From: Gammaproteobacteria bacterium
Lineage (GTDB): Bacteria > Pseudomonadota > Gammaproteobacteria > Pseudomonadales > Azotimanducaceae
Reading direction: 5' to 3'
Length of the DNA: 44,120 bases
Assembly: GCA_009841615.1 (NCBI GenBank)
Contig: VXLL01000012.1
Coordinates: forward strand, 1 to 44,120
Shown one piece after another: positions 16,542 through 26,401 of this stretch; within the stretch, counting starts at the first letter, position 1; each line of letters begins with the position of its first letter. The notes below the pieces were generated by a model that did no database searches, had not been told where the DNA came from, and saw nothing but the letters and a program-made list of their open reading frames with translations. Made by a program: the position numbers and the translations under genes.

Positions 16542-19340
16542 TTACAGACGATACTGCCATCCAAACGCGATTGTCTTTCCATATTCTTCATATTGCGCGT
16601 TATAGTCTGATCCTTTGAAATATCGGTACATTGGTTCTTCGGTTAAATTGTTTCCGTCGAGGTAAATTAGCCATCGTTCGGCTGGGTAGTACTTAACACT
16701 GAAGTCAAACTGGGTATGAGCAGATTGATATACATCAAACTCAGAATCTTCAAAGTCTTCGAGAGCCACAAGAGCTTCACTCTTTGAAGTTACCGCAAAT
16801 CTAAAAGAGAGCTTATTCGTTTCATAGCCTACGCTCAAGTTGAACACAGTGTCCGATTGCTTAGGCATTGGGATTGCAGAATCGCGCAATGCGAGTGTAG
16901 CTTCACTATCGGATATGGTCAAATTGCTAGCAAGTAATAAACCGTTCCAAGGAGCTGGTAACTCGTTGAATTTCTTTGTCCAAGTCAACTCGATACCAGT
17001 GATCGTAGCGCTGTCCCCATTGATCGGCGAGATCAATTCAGCGTCATCTACAGTGGCATCACCAACAAACTGCGACAAGTCAGTAATGTCAGCAACATCG
17101 GCATACACGAAGAAATCAGAAATTTGTTTGTGGAAGAAACCTCCAGCTAACAACCCAATACCCACATCGTAGTACTCTAGAGAGACATCAAAATTGGTTG
17201 CTGTTAGTGGATCAAGCGATGGGTTGCCTAGTTCGGCTTTAAACTCAGTTTCCCCGTCGTCCTCTTCGAATTCGATTTCTCCCCCTGGACTCAAGTCGCC
17301 GAAAGAGGGACGCGCTATGGTTTGATAATACGCGCCTCTTAGAATGAGATGATCAGAAAAAGCATATCTTGCGTTAACGCTTGGTAACAAATCGCTGTAA
17401 TCCACTTCGCCATCGACACCATTGAAAACAGGATCACCATTCCCATCGACTGCGTCAAAAATTACACTCTGTCCGCTTGCCGTGAAAGAAGTCCATTCCA
17501 TTCTCGCACCGTAGACAACTCTCAACTGTTCGCGCGAATATTTACTCATCAAGTAAAAGGCATTCACGTCTTCTTGCATCAAGTAATCGCCCACGGAAGA
17601 ACTAATACTCGTGTCTTCGTCATCGCGTTCAAATTGGTGTTTATTGTTGTTTATGTAATCGTTGATCTTCCCGGCATCGAGAGCTGGACCAAAGTCTCCA
17701 AGCGCATAGGAAATTCCAGATTGAACAAACGCAGTCATCGTCGGGTCGCCAGGGAAACCGGAGTAAATTGCAATTTCGAGATCGTTCTCTTTCTCACGCC
17801 TACGAAGCTTCCCACCAACTTTCACGGTAGCTTTTGAATTCGCAAAGTCAAACGAACGTTCCCAATCAGTTTGCAGAGAAAACTGATTGTCCGAAGTAGT
17901 ATTGTCTTCGGTTACGATTTCGTCGAGTTCAAACTCTTCGGGGTCGTTTGCTTCTGGACCGGCAATGAGGTCAGGTACGTTACCAATGGTGTTATAGCCT
18001 AAGTCTACGTTCTTCACTTTGAATGTAGTGTCAATTCTGCCGGGCTCATCTTCGCCAGATTGCGACAAACCGAGGTTAAATTTCACATCCCAGTCCAATA
18101 TTTTGTGTTCTCCACCGGCAACCAGTGAAAGAATTTGCTGTGTCTCAAACCTGTCCTTTAAACTGCGTTCCAAATTTGCGTCTTTCCAATAAGCACTTGT
18201 ATCAGTTCCGACAATCGCATCCCCTTTGTCAAATTTGTACTCTGTACGATTGCGATATTCTTGATCGCTGAATTCGCTATAAAGCAACCTGAGGTAGTAC
18301 TCCGAGTCATCGGTCGGGCGATAGTCTAGGTTTAGTGCAGCACCAACTCGAGTCCGATTAATTTCGTAATTGCGCTGCTCAATCTCTTCTGCACCCTTGA
18401 ATTCGGTACCGTCCTCAGTTTCTAGATCAGCAAACCAACCACCGTCAGTCTCCACATTTTCACTACCGAAATCGCGGTCGTACCAAGACACAGACGCCGC
18501 TATGCCAAAATTGTCCGCGCCGTCGAGGACGCTCATTCGATTACTGAATCGAGCACTCAACTTCGGACTAGCAGTGCCTTCAAGTTGATTGTGGTTTAAT
18601 TCGGATTTGAAACGAAACGAACGACCTTTACGATCAAAGGCAGAGAAACTTTTCACCTCAATAGACCCGCCGACACCCTCGGGTTCCATATCAGGGGTGA
18701 AAGTCTTTTTCACAATGAGAGTTTCGAGTAATTCAGACGGGATCACGTCGAGAGCTACTGCGCGGGTTTCGCTTTCCGGAGCAGTTAAAGTTACTCCGTT
18801 TATACTCGTTGCGTTGAGCCCTGGATCGATACCTCGAATTCCAACAAAACGACCCTCGCCTTGATCGCGCTCTAAGAACACACCAGGCATTCGTTGTAGT
18901 GCTTCGCTCAAATTTGCATCGGGTAACTGCCCAAAATCGTCACTGGACAATACCGAAGAAACGATATCTGCAGCTCGCTGTTGATTGAGTGCCGCTGCTG
19001 TGCTTGATGCTTGACCAAACACAACCATATTCTCTATTGTGTCTGCTAACTCAACGGTAACAGTGGTAGTTTCATCGTCCTCGATCGAAATTTCTTGGGT
19101 AAATGTTTGAAAACCAAGGTATTTGATGTTAATGTCGTAAGTACCGCTGGGGACTTCGTCGAAACTAAAGTCGCCTTCAGAATCAGCAGTAGTTTCTAAA
19201 GAAAGTTCGTCGATACTAACGATAGCTCCGGCCAATGATCTACCTGTGTCCTTTGACGAAACTTCACCAGAAATCTGACCATCACCAAATACTTGAAATA
19301 CAACGAAATTACATAAAAGGAAAGATAAAAATAATCGCAT
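16542..19340 (-). CDS. TonB-dependent outer-membrane receptor, probably for phytate or its breakdown products
   Basis: 932 residues. A signal peptide (about 1-19) is followed by a carboxypeptidase-regulatory-like beta-sandwich (about 22-100, with GEVSSKDTGRSLAGAIV and FSFDEVPSGTYDI). The plug domain (about 110-225) shows LSEALQRMPGVFLERD, RFVGIRGIDPGLNATSINGV and GSIEVKSF. The rest is a long beta-barrel ending in FGWQYRL. Such proteins import large or scarce nutrients with energy from TonB-ExbBD. The beta-propeller phytase just downstream suggests a substrate linked to inositol phosphates; this is inference from context. The start is ATG 19340 with a weak AGG upstream. No anti-sigma or FecR-like gene is nearby. 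Confidence 0.93.
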   Translation of the reverse strand: MRLFLSFLLCNFVVFQVFGDGQISGEVSSKDTGRSLAGAIVSIDELSLETTADSEGDFSFDEVPSGTYDINIKYLGFQTFTQEISIEDDETTTVTVELADTIENMVVFGQASSTAAALNQQRAADIVSSVLSSDDFGQLPDANLSEALQRMPGVFLERDQGEGRFVGIRGIDPGLNATSINGVTLTAPESETRAVALDVIPSELLETLIVKKTFTPDMEPEGVGGSIEVKSFSAFDRKGRSFRFKSELNHNQLEGTASPKLSARFSNRMSVLDGADNFGIAASVSWYDRDFGSENVETDGGWFADLETEDGTEFKGAEEIEQRNYEINRTRVGAALNLDYRPTDDSEYYLRLLYSEFSDQEYRNRTEYKFDKGDAIVGTDTSAYWKDANLERSLKDRFETQQILSLVAGGEHKILDWDVKFNLGLSQSGEDEPGRIDTTFKVKNVDLGYNTIGNVPDLIAGPEANDPEEFELDEIVTEDNTTSDNQFSLQTDWERSFDFANSKATVKVGGKLRRREKENDLEIAIYSGFPGDPTMTAFVQSGISYALGDFGPALDAGKINDYINNNKHQFERDDEDTSISSSVGDYLMQEDVNAFYLMSKYSREQLRVVYGARMEWTSFTASGQSVIFDAVDGNGDPVFNGVDGEVDYSDLLPSVNARYAFSDHLILRGAYYQTIARPSFGDLSPGGEIEFEEDDGETEFKAELGNPSLDPLTATNFDVSLEYYDVGIGLLAGGFFHKQISDFFVYADVADITDLSQFVGDATVDDAELISPINGDSATITGIELTWTKKFNELPAPWNGLLLASNLTISDSEATLALRDSAIPMPKQSDTVFNLSVGYETNKLSFRFAVTSKSEALVALEDFEDSEFDVYQSAHTQFDFSVKYYPAERWLIYLDGNNLTEEPMYRYFKGSDYNAQYEEYGKTIAFGWQYRL

Positions 19341-19402
19341 GTGAACCTAAATAAAGTGACTTGTTAGCACGTATTGTGAAGTTCTACATGAACTCTTTAT
19401 GA

Positions 19403-19426
19403 CAACTTACAAAAAAATGTAAGTTG
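19403..19426. promoter_or_regulatory. Perfect 9-bp inverted repeat between purT and the TonB receptor gene
   Basis: CAACTTACA and TGTAAGTTG pair perfectly around a loop of six A on the plus strand (six T on the transcribed minus strand). It begins 25 bases past the purT stop and lies 63 bases before the receptor start. It could end the purT transcript or be an operator for the receptor-phytase operon. The U-run would be in the loop, not after the stem, which argues against a standard terminator. Confidence 0.5.
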
Positions 19427-19450
19427 CGCGCTAGATACCGAGCAACCGGC

Positions 19451-20632
19451 TTAGAGTGTTGTACGAATCAAGTTCGATGCGTCTTTGGCATAGTCCATTG
19501 CCTTTTCAAGGCTAACATTTCGGGCTAATGCGACCCCCATACGACGTTCTCCGCGTACATGAGGTTTACCAAACAATCGTATTTCGGTCAGTGGTTGCAA
19601 TAGTGCTTCGTCTAGGTTTCCGTAGACTACTTGGTCCGAGTTTCCAAGCACAGAAATCACCGCACTAGCGCTTGGTCCAAAGAACTCAATCTGGGGAATG
19701 GGTAGGCCGAGAAACGCACGGACATGCAGAGCGAATTCAGACAAATCTTGGCTGATCAAGGTCACCATGCCGGTATCATGCGGTCGAGGACTCAATTCGC
19801 TGAACCAAACCGCCTCGTCCTTTATAAAAAACTCAACTCCGAACAAGCCGAATCCACCAAGCGCGTCTGTAACCTCGGTAGCGATTTTTTTACATCGATT
19901 TAATACGCTCTGCGACATTGGATGAGGTTGCCAAGACTCTTGATAATCACCTCCTTCCTGACGATGACCGATGGGCTCACAAAAGGACGTACCACCAACG
20001 TGTCGAATAGTCAAAAGCGTGATTTCGTAATCAAAGTCGATCAATTCTTCGACTATGACCTGATCTGCCGTTCCACGTGTGCCACCGAGCGCATATTCCC
20101 AAGCGGATTCCAGCTGTTCTCGCTTGCGAACCGTAGACTGTCCCTTTCCCGAGGAACTCATAGTTGGTTTGACAACGCAAGGCAGTCCAATTTGTTCGAC
20201 CGCTTTCAAAAATTCGTTCCTGTTGGAAGCGAAGCGAAAGTCCGACACTGGTATGCGCAATTCTTGTGCTGCTAATCGCCGGATTCGTTCTCGGTTCATC
20301 GTCATGTGCACGGCACGCGCTGACGGTACGACATTAAATCCTTGAGATTCGAGAGTCACGAGCGCATCAGTAGCGATTGCTTCGATCTCGGGCACAATGA
20401 AATCTGGAGCTTCGAGTTCCACAAGATCAATCAAAGCACTACTGTCCCGCATGTCTATGGTATGAGAACGGTGTGCAACCTGCATTGCTGGGGCCTTGTC
20501 GTAGCGGTCCACTGCAACTGTCTCCACTCCCAACCGCTGTAGTTCAATGATTACTTCCTTGCCTAGTTCGCCGCTACCGAGAAGTAATACTCGATTTGCT
20601 CGAGAAGTGAGTGGTGTACCAATTTGAATCAT
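19451..20632 (-). CDS. purT: Formate-dependent phosphoribosylglycinamide formyltransferase (GAR transformylase 2)
   Basis: Third step of purine synthesis by the folate-free route: uses ATP and formate to formylate glycinamide ribonucleotide. The 393-residue ATP-grasp protein shows the N-terminal glycine loop [23 protein letters not shown], the ATP-grasp core [26 protein letters not shown] and [14 protein letters not shown]. These fit PurT rather than the related PurK. It follows the gamma-carbonic-anhydrase-like gene by 16 bases, so the two are likely co-transcribed. AAGAGA stands before the ATG. Its substrate formate is also the product of HutG in this window. Confidence 0.95.
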   Translation of the reverse strand: MIQIGTPLTSRANRVLLLGSGELGKEVIIELQRLGVETVAVDRYDKAPAMQVAHRSHTIDMRDSSALIDLVELEAPDFIVPEIEAIATDALVTLESQGFNVVPSARAVHMTMNRERIRRLAAQELRIPVSDFRFASNRNEFLKAVEQIGLPCVVKPTMSSSGKGQSTVRKREQLESAWEYALGGTRGTADQVIVEELIDFDYEITLLTIRHVGGTSFCEPIGHRQEGGDYQESWQPHPMSQSVLNRCKKIATEVTDALGGFGLFGVEFFIKDEAVWFSELSPRPHDTGMVTLISQDLSEFALHVRAFLGLPIPQIEFFGPSASAVISVLGNSDQVVYGNLDEALLQPLTEIRLFGKPHVRGERRMGVALARNVSLEKAMDYAKDASNLIRTTL

Positions 20633-20648
20633 CTCAAAATCTCTTCAT

Positions 20649-21170
20649 TCAGGAAATTGACAGTCTGGTACGGTAGAGTGAAGCATTTCGAACGTATCGA
20701 TCGGCGTGTCTAGGTAGCTCGGCTATTTCATTCGGTGTGAGGTCGCGTACTACTCGACCGGGAGAGCCTAACACCAGCACTCCGTCTGGTATCGATTTTC
20801 CTTCAGTGAGTAGTGTATTTGAACCCACTAAAACACATTCACCTATCTCGACACCGTTTAGTAGGGTCGAGTGAATGCCAATCAGACTATTGTCTCCCAC
20901 TGTACAGCCATGTACCACTGCATTATGTCCAACAGTGACCTTGTCGCCAATAGTTACCGGATAGCCAGGATCCGTGTGAATCACGCTGTTATCTTGAACG
21001 TTGGTTGCTTCGCCAATGCATATCGAATCGTAGTCCCCTCGTAACACCGCGCCCCACCAAACACTGGAGTCTTTTTTTAGATGAACTTGACCTATGACAG
21101 ATGCCGTAGGTGCGATCCACACTCCTATATCGGTGACTACTTTATGTGTGTCGAACTCATAAGCCGGCAT
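20649..21170 (-). CDS. Gamma-carbonic-anhydrase-like hexapeptide-repeat protein (YrdA/PaaY family)
   Basis: 173 residues forming a left-handed beta-helix of hexapeptide repeats, as in IAPTASVIGQVHLKKDSSVWWGA. The metal histidines of gamma carbonic anhydrases appear in SVIHTD and TVGHNAVVHGC. The helix is followed by the usual VLGSPGRVVRDLTPNEIA tail. One repeat reads LIGIHSTLLNGVEIG where many relatives have a GMG or GMGA turn. The family includes carbonic anhydrases and thioesterase-like proteins; most bacterial members have no proven reaction. GAGG precedes the ATG with suitable spacing. It sits just before purT. Confidence 0.88.
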   Translation of the reverse strand: MPAYEFDTHKVVTDIGVWIAPTASVIGQVHLKKDSSVWWGAVLRGDYDSICIGEATNVQDNSVIHTDPGYPVTIGDKVTVGHNAVVHGCTVGDNSLIGIHSTLLNGVEIGECVLVGSNTLLTEGKSIPDGVLVLGSPGRVVRDLTPNEIAELPRHADRYVRNASLYRTRLSIS

Positions 21171-21234
21171 CTTAGTATCCTCACATCAACGCTTGTAGGT
21201 TAGAAATTAAACTGTATCCCAAGCAAGTACTAGT

Positions 21235-22515
21235 TTAATCTGCTGACAATCGTCGATTCTGTATTTTGCTTCCGTAGGTCCAACGACGCCACAGGTACTC
21301 TGCTGGACCGTAACGGTAACGAGCTAGCCACAAGGGACTGTAGATTAGTTGCAGAATCCAAATTACCAAAACCACGTAGTACAGTTCGTGAAATCTCAGC
21401 TTACCATAGAATCCCAAAAGAATAAAAAACGCTAGACACAGAATCGATTGCATTAGATAGTTGGTTAGTGCCATTTTTCCCACAGCAGCGAGACAACTCC
21501 TCACACGTGGTAGTAGTCCAAGTTTGCAGACCAGCATGACGGTACCGATGTAGCCAAAAGCCATGGCCATACGACCCAAGTTATAGCTCCACAAGTACAT
21601 GGAGGATTCGCTGTAATCAGTGCTGAGCGTCGTCATGACTTCATACGTATTCACGATGATCCCAATACTGAACCCAAGCACCAGCATGATCACATAGGTG
21701 TGGATAGACCGCGACGCGTCGAACACACCGAGTCGAAACAGAGCCATTCCCAGTAACATCGCGAAAAGAACTTCCCAAAATGAATACCCAATTGTTACTT
21801 TGACCTGCAATTCCAATATAGAGTCGACGACGTACGGATAAGCAGAAAAATAACCCTGTTGCTTTGCAGCCATCTCCTCTTGAAAAGGAAAGTAGCCACC
21901 CATCGCATTCACCGTTTTCGATATATGCTCAGAGGATCGTTGTTCGCTGTTTTCGTCAGCCCTAGTTTGGACTTCTTGAAGTCTTGCTTCGTTGTCCAGT
22001 TGAACATCCTCCGCGAATGCAAACATAAGGGTAAGTAGAACAAACAATACACCAGCACCAATCAATAGTCCTTGAGGTTTACTGTCTCGAAACACGTAGA
22101 GCAACAGTCCAACCAAACCGTAAAGGAAAATGATGTCTCCAAACCATAACAACAAAAACATATCGAACAGTCCGAACAGCATTAGCCCGAACATTCTTCG
22201 ATAGTACAGTCGCCCCATTTTGGACTGTCGTTCATCGCTCGCAATTCGCTGGATGAAAAGTATCACTCCTGCTCCGAACAACATGGAAAAAATTCCACGC
22301 TGTGCACCCTGAAATCCAATGTGTGCTACGACATACGCGATTACGTCAGGTCCTTCGTACGTTCCCCACAGTGTCGGGTTACTCGTTACTGCGAACGGCA
22401 ATCCAAACACCATGATGTTGATAGTCAAGATTCCGAGTACGACAATACCACGAAGTACGTCTATCGATTCAATCCGTTCGGAGGGTGCAGTCGGATACAT
22501 CGGTTCAGGAGACAT
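21235..22515 (-). CDS. DUF418 (YeiB-type) multi-pass membrane protein
   Basis: 426 residues with about ten hydrophobic segments. The N-terminal pattern RIESIDVLRGIVVLGILTIN is the hallmark of the DUF418/heparan-alpha-glucosaminide-acyltransferase-like group. FGAGVILFIQR and a C-terminal block GKMALTNYLMQSILC with YSPLWLARYRYGPAEYLWR are also typical of DUF418. A soluble loop (about residues 170-215) is rich in charged residues. No function is established for the family, though an acyl transfer role has been suggested for relatives. It starts 17 bases after purL and may share its transcript. Confidence 0.85.
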   Translation of the reverse strand: MSPEPMYPTAPSERIESIDVLRGIVVLGILTINIMVFGLPFAVTSNPTLWGTYEGPDVIAYVVAHIGFQGAQRGIFSMLFGAGVILFIQRIASDERQSKMGRLYYRRMFGLMLFGLFDMFLLLWFGDIIFLYGLVGLLLYVFRDSKPQGLLIGAGVLFVLLTLMFAFAEDVQLDNEARLQEVQTRADENSEQRSSEHISKTVNAMGGYFPFQEEMAAKQQGYFSAYPYVVDSILELQVKVTIGYSFWEVLFAMLLGMALFRLGVFDASRSIHTYVIMLVLGFSIGIIVNTYEVMTTLSTDYSESSMYLWSYNLGRMAMAFGYIGTVMLVCKLGLLPRVRSCLAAVGKMALTNYLMQSILCLAFFILLGFYGKLRFHELYYVVLVIWILQLIYSPLWLARYRYGPAEYLWRRWTYGSKIQNRRLSAD

Positions 22516-22532
22516 TTGGACTTAAGTGCGTT

Positions 22533-25500
22533 TTACTTGTAGAAATCAAATGCATTTCGAAATAGTTGAAACCACGGGCTAAACTCTCGATCACGATGTA
22601 TTGGATCATACCATGAGTTCTGAACAGTTCGAAAGACTCGTTCTGGATGCGGCATCATAGCAAGAACGCGACCACTCTCAGATGAAAATCCAGCGATTCC
22701 TTCATCCGACCCGTTGGGATTTAAGGGATACCTCTCCGTGGTATGACCTAAGCCGTCAACATACTGCATAACCACTTGATCTTTCCGAAATATAGCTTGC
22801 TCGGAAGCTTTGGGCATTTCAATTCGACCTTCACCGTGCGCAACAGGTATCGGTAATTGACTGTGTGCCATGTTATCTAACCAAATTGAACCAGATTTCA
22901 ATATTTTTATTTGGACTGTACGTGCTTCAAACCGATCCGATCTGTTTCGCTGAATCACCGGCCAGTTACTGCTTCCTGGAATCAATTCTTTGAGCTGCAC
23001 CATCATTTGACAACCGTTGCAAACTCCAAGAGCTAGGGTTTCGTTTCGTTCGAAAAAGTCTTGAAACTGATCTCGCACTAGCTGGTTATAGAGAATCGAC
23101 TTTGCCCAGCCACCACCACCTCCCAACACATCGCCGTAAGAAAACCCGCCACAAGCAGCGAGTACTTGAAACTCCCTTAACGATACACGTTGAGTGAATA
23201 AATCCGACATGTGAACATCTACACTATCAAATCCTGCGTAGTAAAACGCCGCGCCCATTTCGACGTGTCCATTGACCCCTTGATCGCGCAATATTGCAAC
23301 CCGAGGTCGATGTTTCTTTCGGGTTTTCGGACGCGACTGTTGATCAATGGAGAAGTCCGCTCGCTCGTTTAAACCGACATCTCGCTCTTGTATCAATGCA
23401 AATTCGCTGTCAGCGCAAGTCGGGTCATCACGTAGCCGTTGCATCAGGAAACTTGTACGAGACCAGCACCTTTCAAGATTTACTATTGAATCGACAAACA
23501 ATAATTCGTCGCTACGCAAAATCTGAAACACTTCATCTGACCGAACTTGACCAATTTCGGTAGCAACAAGCTCATTGGCACTTGCCAAATCGAACACTTC
23601 TTGAACCCTCGAGGATGGTACCTCCAATACCATGCCAATTTCCTCGGCAAACAATTCCTCTGCCCAGTTTTTGCGGACATGCAAATCCACTCCAAAACGA
23701 CCAGCAAAGCACATTTCCAATACCGTTACTAGTAAGCCTCCATCGGATCGGTCGTGCGCGCTAAGAGCCCAATCTGTTTCATGTACTCGTTGAATGACTT
23801 CGAGCAATCTTCTGAACGCAGAAGCATCATCTACGTCCGGTGTAGCTGCACCTAAGCAACGGTGAACTTGAGCCAGCGCGCTTCCACCCAAACGATGTTC
23901 CGAACTAAGTGCTATCAGCACCAGAACAGAGCTTGCTTCGGCTAAGCGTGGTGTTAGTGATTTTCGTACATCAGGTACCGGCACGAACGCAGAGGCAATC
24001 AGTGATACCGGCGAAACGACCGTGTGTACAGCGTCAGACTCTTTCCATTGCGTACGCATCGACAGACTGTCTTTTCCAACCGGAATCGCAATACCCAATG
24101 ATCGACAGAGCGTAGTTGCTGCGGCTACGGCGTCATGTAAGGCTTCATCTTCGCCATCGAAACCACTTGCTGCCATCCAGTTTGCAGACAACACGATACG
24201 ATCAATAGAAGAGTACTGTACCGATGATAAATTCGTCAGAGCTTCGGCGATCGCCAGTCTTACGGAAGTCGCTGGATTTAACGTTGCTACGGGCGATCTT
24301 TCTCCCATCGCCATTGCCTCGCCGGTGTAAGTTTCGAAACCCCCGATAGTGATCGCTGCATCCGCAACAGGGACTTGATAAGGACCCACCATCTGGTCCC
24401 GTGCTACAAAACCCGTAATGCTGCGATCTCCGATGGTGATCAAGAATTTCTTAGATGCGACAGCAGGAAGGCTCAATACTCGAAAAATCGACTCGGTAAG
24501 ATCGAGTTCGGCAGTAGAAAATTTCGTCTGTGGTCTGACAGTTCGTGTAAACTCGCGACGAAAACGTGGGGGACTCCCAAACAGGGTCTCTAGCGTCAAG
24601 TCTATCACTGGTTCATTGAAAACAGAATCCGTGACCGTGAGTTTTGCAAGGTTGTCTGTGTAGCCGACTACTGCAAAAGGGCACCGTTCCCGATTACAAA
24701 TCTCCTCAAAGAGAGTTCTGTTCTCCGGTGCGATGGAAAGTACATAACGTTCTTGCGCTTCGTTGCACCACAATTCAAGTGGGGACATTCCAGAATCCGC
24801 GCTCGTTACAGCACGTAATTCGATGATCGCGCCTTTTCCTAAGTCTTTTACCAGTTCCGGAATCGCATTTGACAATCCACCGGCACCGACATCATGGATC
24901 AACTGTATGGGATTGTCTTGCAATAGTGCAGTACAAGAATCAATAACTTCTTGGCACCGCCTTTCAAGTTCGGCGTTGTCGCGTTGCACAGAAGCAAAGT
25001 CTAGCTCGATGTCGGATATACCAGAAGTCAGACTGGAACTCGATCCGCCACCTAAACCAATCGGCAGTGCTGGACCGCCAAGCACGATCAAGATCGACGA
25101 TCCTTGAGGAACTACTTCTTTAACGTGTTCTCGGAATACCGACCCTATCCCTCCTGCAATCATGATGGGTTTGTGGTAGCCCCAAGCAGTTTCTTTTGAA
25201 GTATGATGTTCAAACGTTCGAAAATACCCAACGAGAGCGGGACGTCCAAATTCATTGTTGTATCCGGCCGCACCCAACGGTCCTTCCAGCATGATTTCTA
25301 GAGGACTCGCCAAATGGTTTGGTTTGCTTAGTTCTAGTTCCCACGGTTGTATATGGCCAGGAATTCTTAGATGCGAGGTTGTGAACCCAACCAAGCCTGC
25401 TTTGGGCTTAGACCCGCGTCCTACTGCTCCTTCGTCTCGAATTTCACCACCTGACCCGGTCGCAGCTCCCGGGAAAGGTGAAATCGCAGTTGGATGATTA

Positions 25501-26375
25501 TGTGTCTCGACTTTCATAAGGATATCATTCGACCCTACCAGCGGTTGGTAGCAACGAGTGATCGGGCTTGGACAAAATCGCGTGTCGAGAGAACCTTCAA
25601 TGACTGCCGCGTTGTCTCGATATGCGGACACGATACCGCGGGAATTTATCGCTCCAGTTGTCGTCCGAATTTTTTGAAACAATGACTCTGGATTCGTCTT
25701 TCCGTCGATGATCCAATCTGCGTTAAAAATCTTATGACGACAGTGTTCAGAGTTTACCTGTCCGAACATCATGAGTTCGACATCAATCGGGTCTCGGCCC
25801 ATTTCACGATAGACGTCAATGAGATATTGAATCTCGTCATCGGACAGAGCTAGACCAAATTTGCGATTGACCAGCTGAATCGCATCAAACGGTTTTTCGC
25901 CCAACTCTACACGTGAAAACGGTTGCGGAGGTTGTTCTTGGAATATCTGATCAAAGGTCTCCTCGTACAGTATGGACTCTGTCATGCGGTCGTGAACCAG
26001 ACTCGCACATTCACGCGTCCACGAGTTCAAGTACCACCTTGTACCTCGCTCTACTCGATCAACTACTTCTAAACCACACAAACGAAACGCATCGGTCGCT
26101 TTACTAGACCAAGGTGAAATCGTACCAAGTCTTGGGACTACCGTAATTTGAGGCTGTGCGTCTGTACTGGCCGGTGCTTGCAACCCGTAACTAAGTAATG
26201 AATCGGCAATTCTCTGGAATTGTCCAGTCAGTGGACCATTTAGTTTCGCGATGTGAACGAATTGAGCAGAAACGAAAGAGATCTCTGGATTAATTTGCTT
26301 CAGTTGTACTAGAAGCTTTTCATAGACACTAGCACTGTGTGCAATACCGCCAGAGTGAACGTACAACTTAGTCAT
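22533..26375 (-). CDS. purL: Phosphoribosylformylglycinamidine synthase (single-chain)
   Basis: Fourth step of purine synthesis: turns FGAR into FGAM using ATP and glutamine. At 1280 residues it is the large proteobacterial form that joins all parts in one chain. Visible are MMFGQVNSEHCRHKIFNADW in the synthase domain, VETHNHPTAISPFPGAATGSG for ATP binding, VGKDSLSMRT in the second half, and a C-terminal glutaminase with VAILRDQGVNGHVEM, LGVCNGCQMM (catalytic Cys at about 1119) and MMPHPERVFR with the His and Glu of the triad. AAGAGA precedes the ATG. It lies 26 bases after tadA. Confidence 0.98.
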   Translation of the reverse strand: MTKLYVHSGGIAHSASVYEKLLVQLKQINPEISFVSAQFVHIAKLNGPLTGQFQRIADSLLSYGLQAPASTDAQPQITVVPRLGTISPWSSKATDAFRLCGLEVVDRVERGTRWYLNSWTRECASLVHDRMTESILYEETFDQIFQEQPPQPFSRVELGEKPFDAIQLVNRKFGLALSDDEIQYLIDVYREMGRDPIDVELMMFGQVNSEHCRHKIFNADWIIDGKTNPESLFQKIRTTTGAINSRGIVSAYRDNAAVIEGSLDTRFCPSPITRCYQPLVGSNDILMKVETHNHPTAISPFPGAATGSGGEIRDEGAVGRGSKPKAGLVGFTTSHLRIPGHIQPWELELSKPNHLASPLEIMLEGPLGAAGYNNEFGRPALVGYFRTFEHHTSKETAWGYHKPIMIAGGIGSVFREHVKEVVPQGSSILIVLGGPALPIGLGGGSSSSLTSGISDIELDFASVQRDNAELERRCQEVIDSCTALLQDNPIQLIHDVGAGGLSNAIPELVKDLGKGAIIELRAVTSADSGMSPLELWCNEAQERYVLSIAPENRTLFEEICNRERCPFAVVGYTDNLAKLTVTDSVFNEPVIDLTLETLFGSPPRFRREFTRTVRPQTKFSTAELDLTESIFRVLSLPAVASKKFLITIGDRSITGFVARDQMVGPYQVPVADAAITIGGFETYTGEAMAMGERSPVATLNPATSVRLAIAEALTNLSSVQYSSIDRIVLSANWMAASGFDGEDEALHDAVAAATTLCRSLGIAIPVGKDSLSMRTQWKESDAVHTVVSPVSLIASAFVPVPDVRKSLTPRLAEASSVLVLIALSSEHRLGGSALAQVHRCLGAATPDVDDASAFRRLLEVIQRVHETDWALSAHDRSDGGLLVTVLEMCFAGRFGVDLHVRKNWAEELFAEEIGMVLEVPSSRVQEVFDLASANELVATEIGQVRSDEVFQILRSDELLFVDSIVNLERCWSRTSFLMQRLRDDPTCADSEFALIQERDVGLNERADFSIDQQSRPKTRKKHRPRVAILRDQGVNGHVEMGAAFYYAGFDSVDVHMSDLFTQRVSLREFQVLAACGGFSYGDVLGGGGGWAKSILYNQLVRDQFQDFFERNETLALGVCNGCQMMVQLKELIPGSSNWPVIQRNRSDRFEARTVQIKILKSGSIWLDNMAHSQLPIPVAHGEGRIEMPKASEQAIFRKDQVVMQYVDGLGHTTERYPLNPNGSDEGIAGFSSESGRVLAMMPHPERVFRTVQNSWYDPIHRDREFSPWFQLFRNAFDFYK

Positions 26376-26401
26376 TGATGCCGTCTCTTTTTAAGCGAAC
26401 G

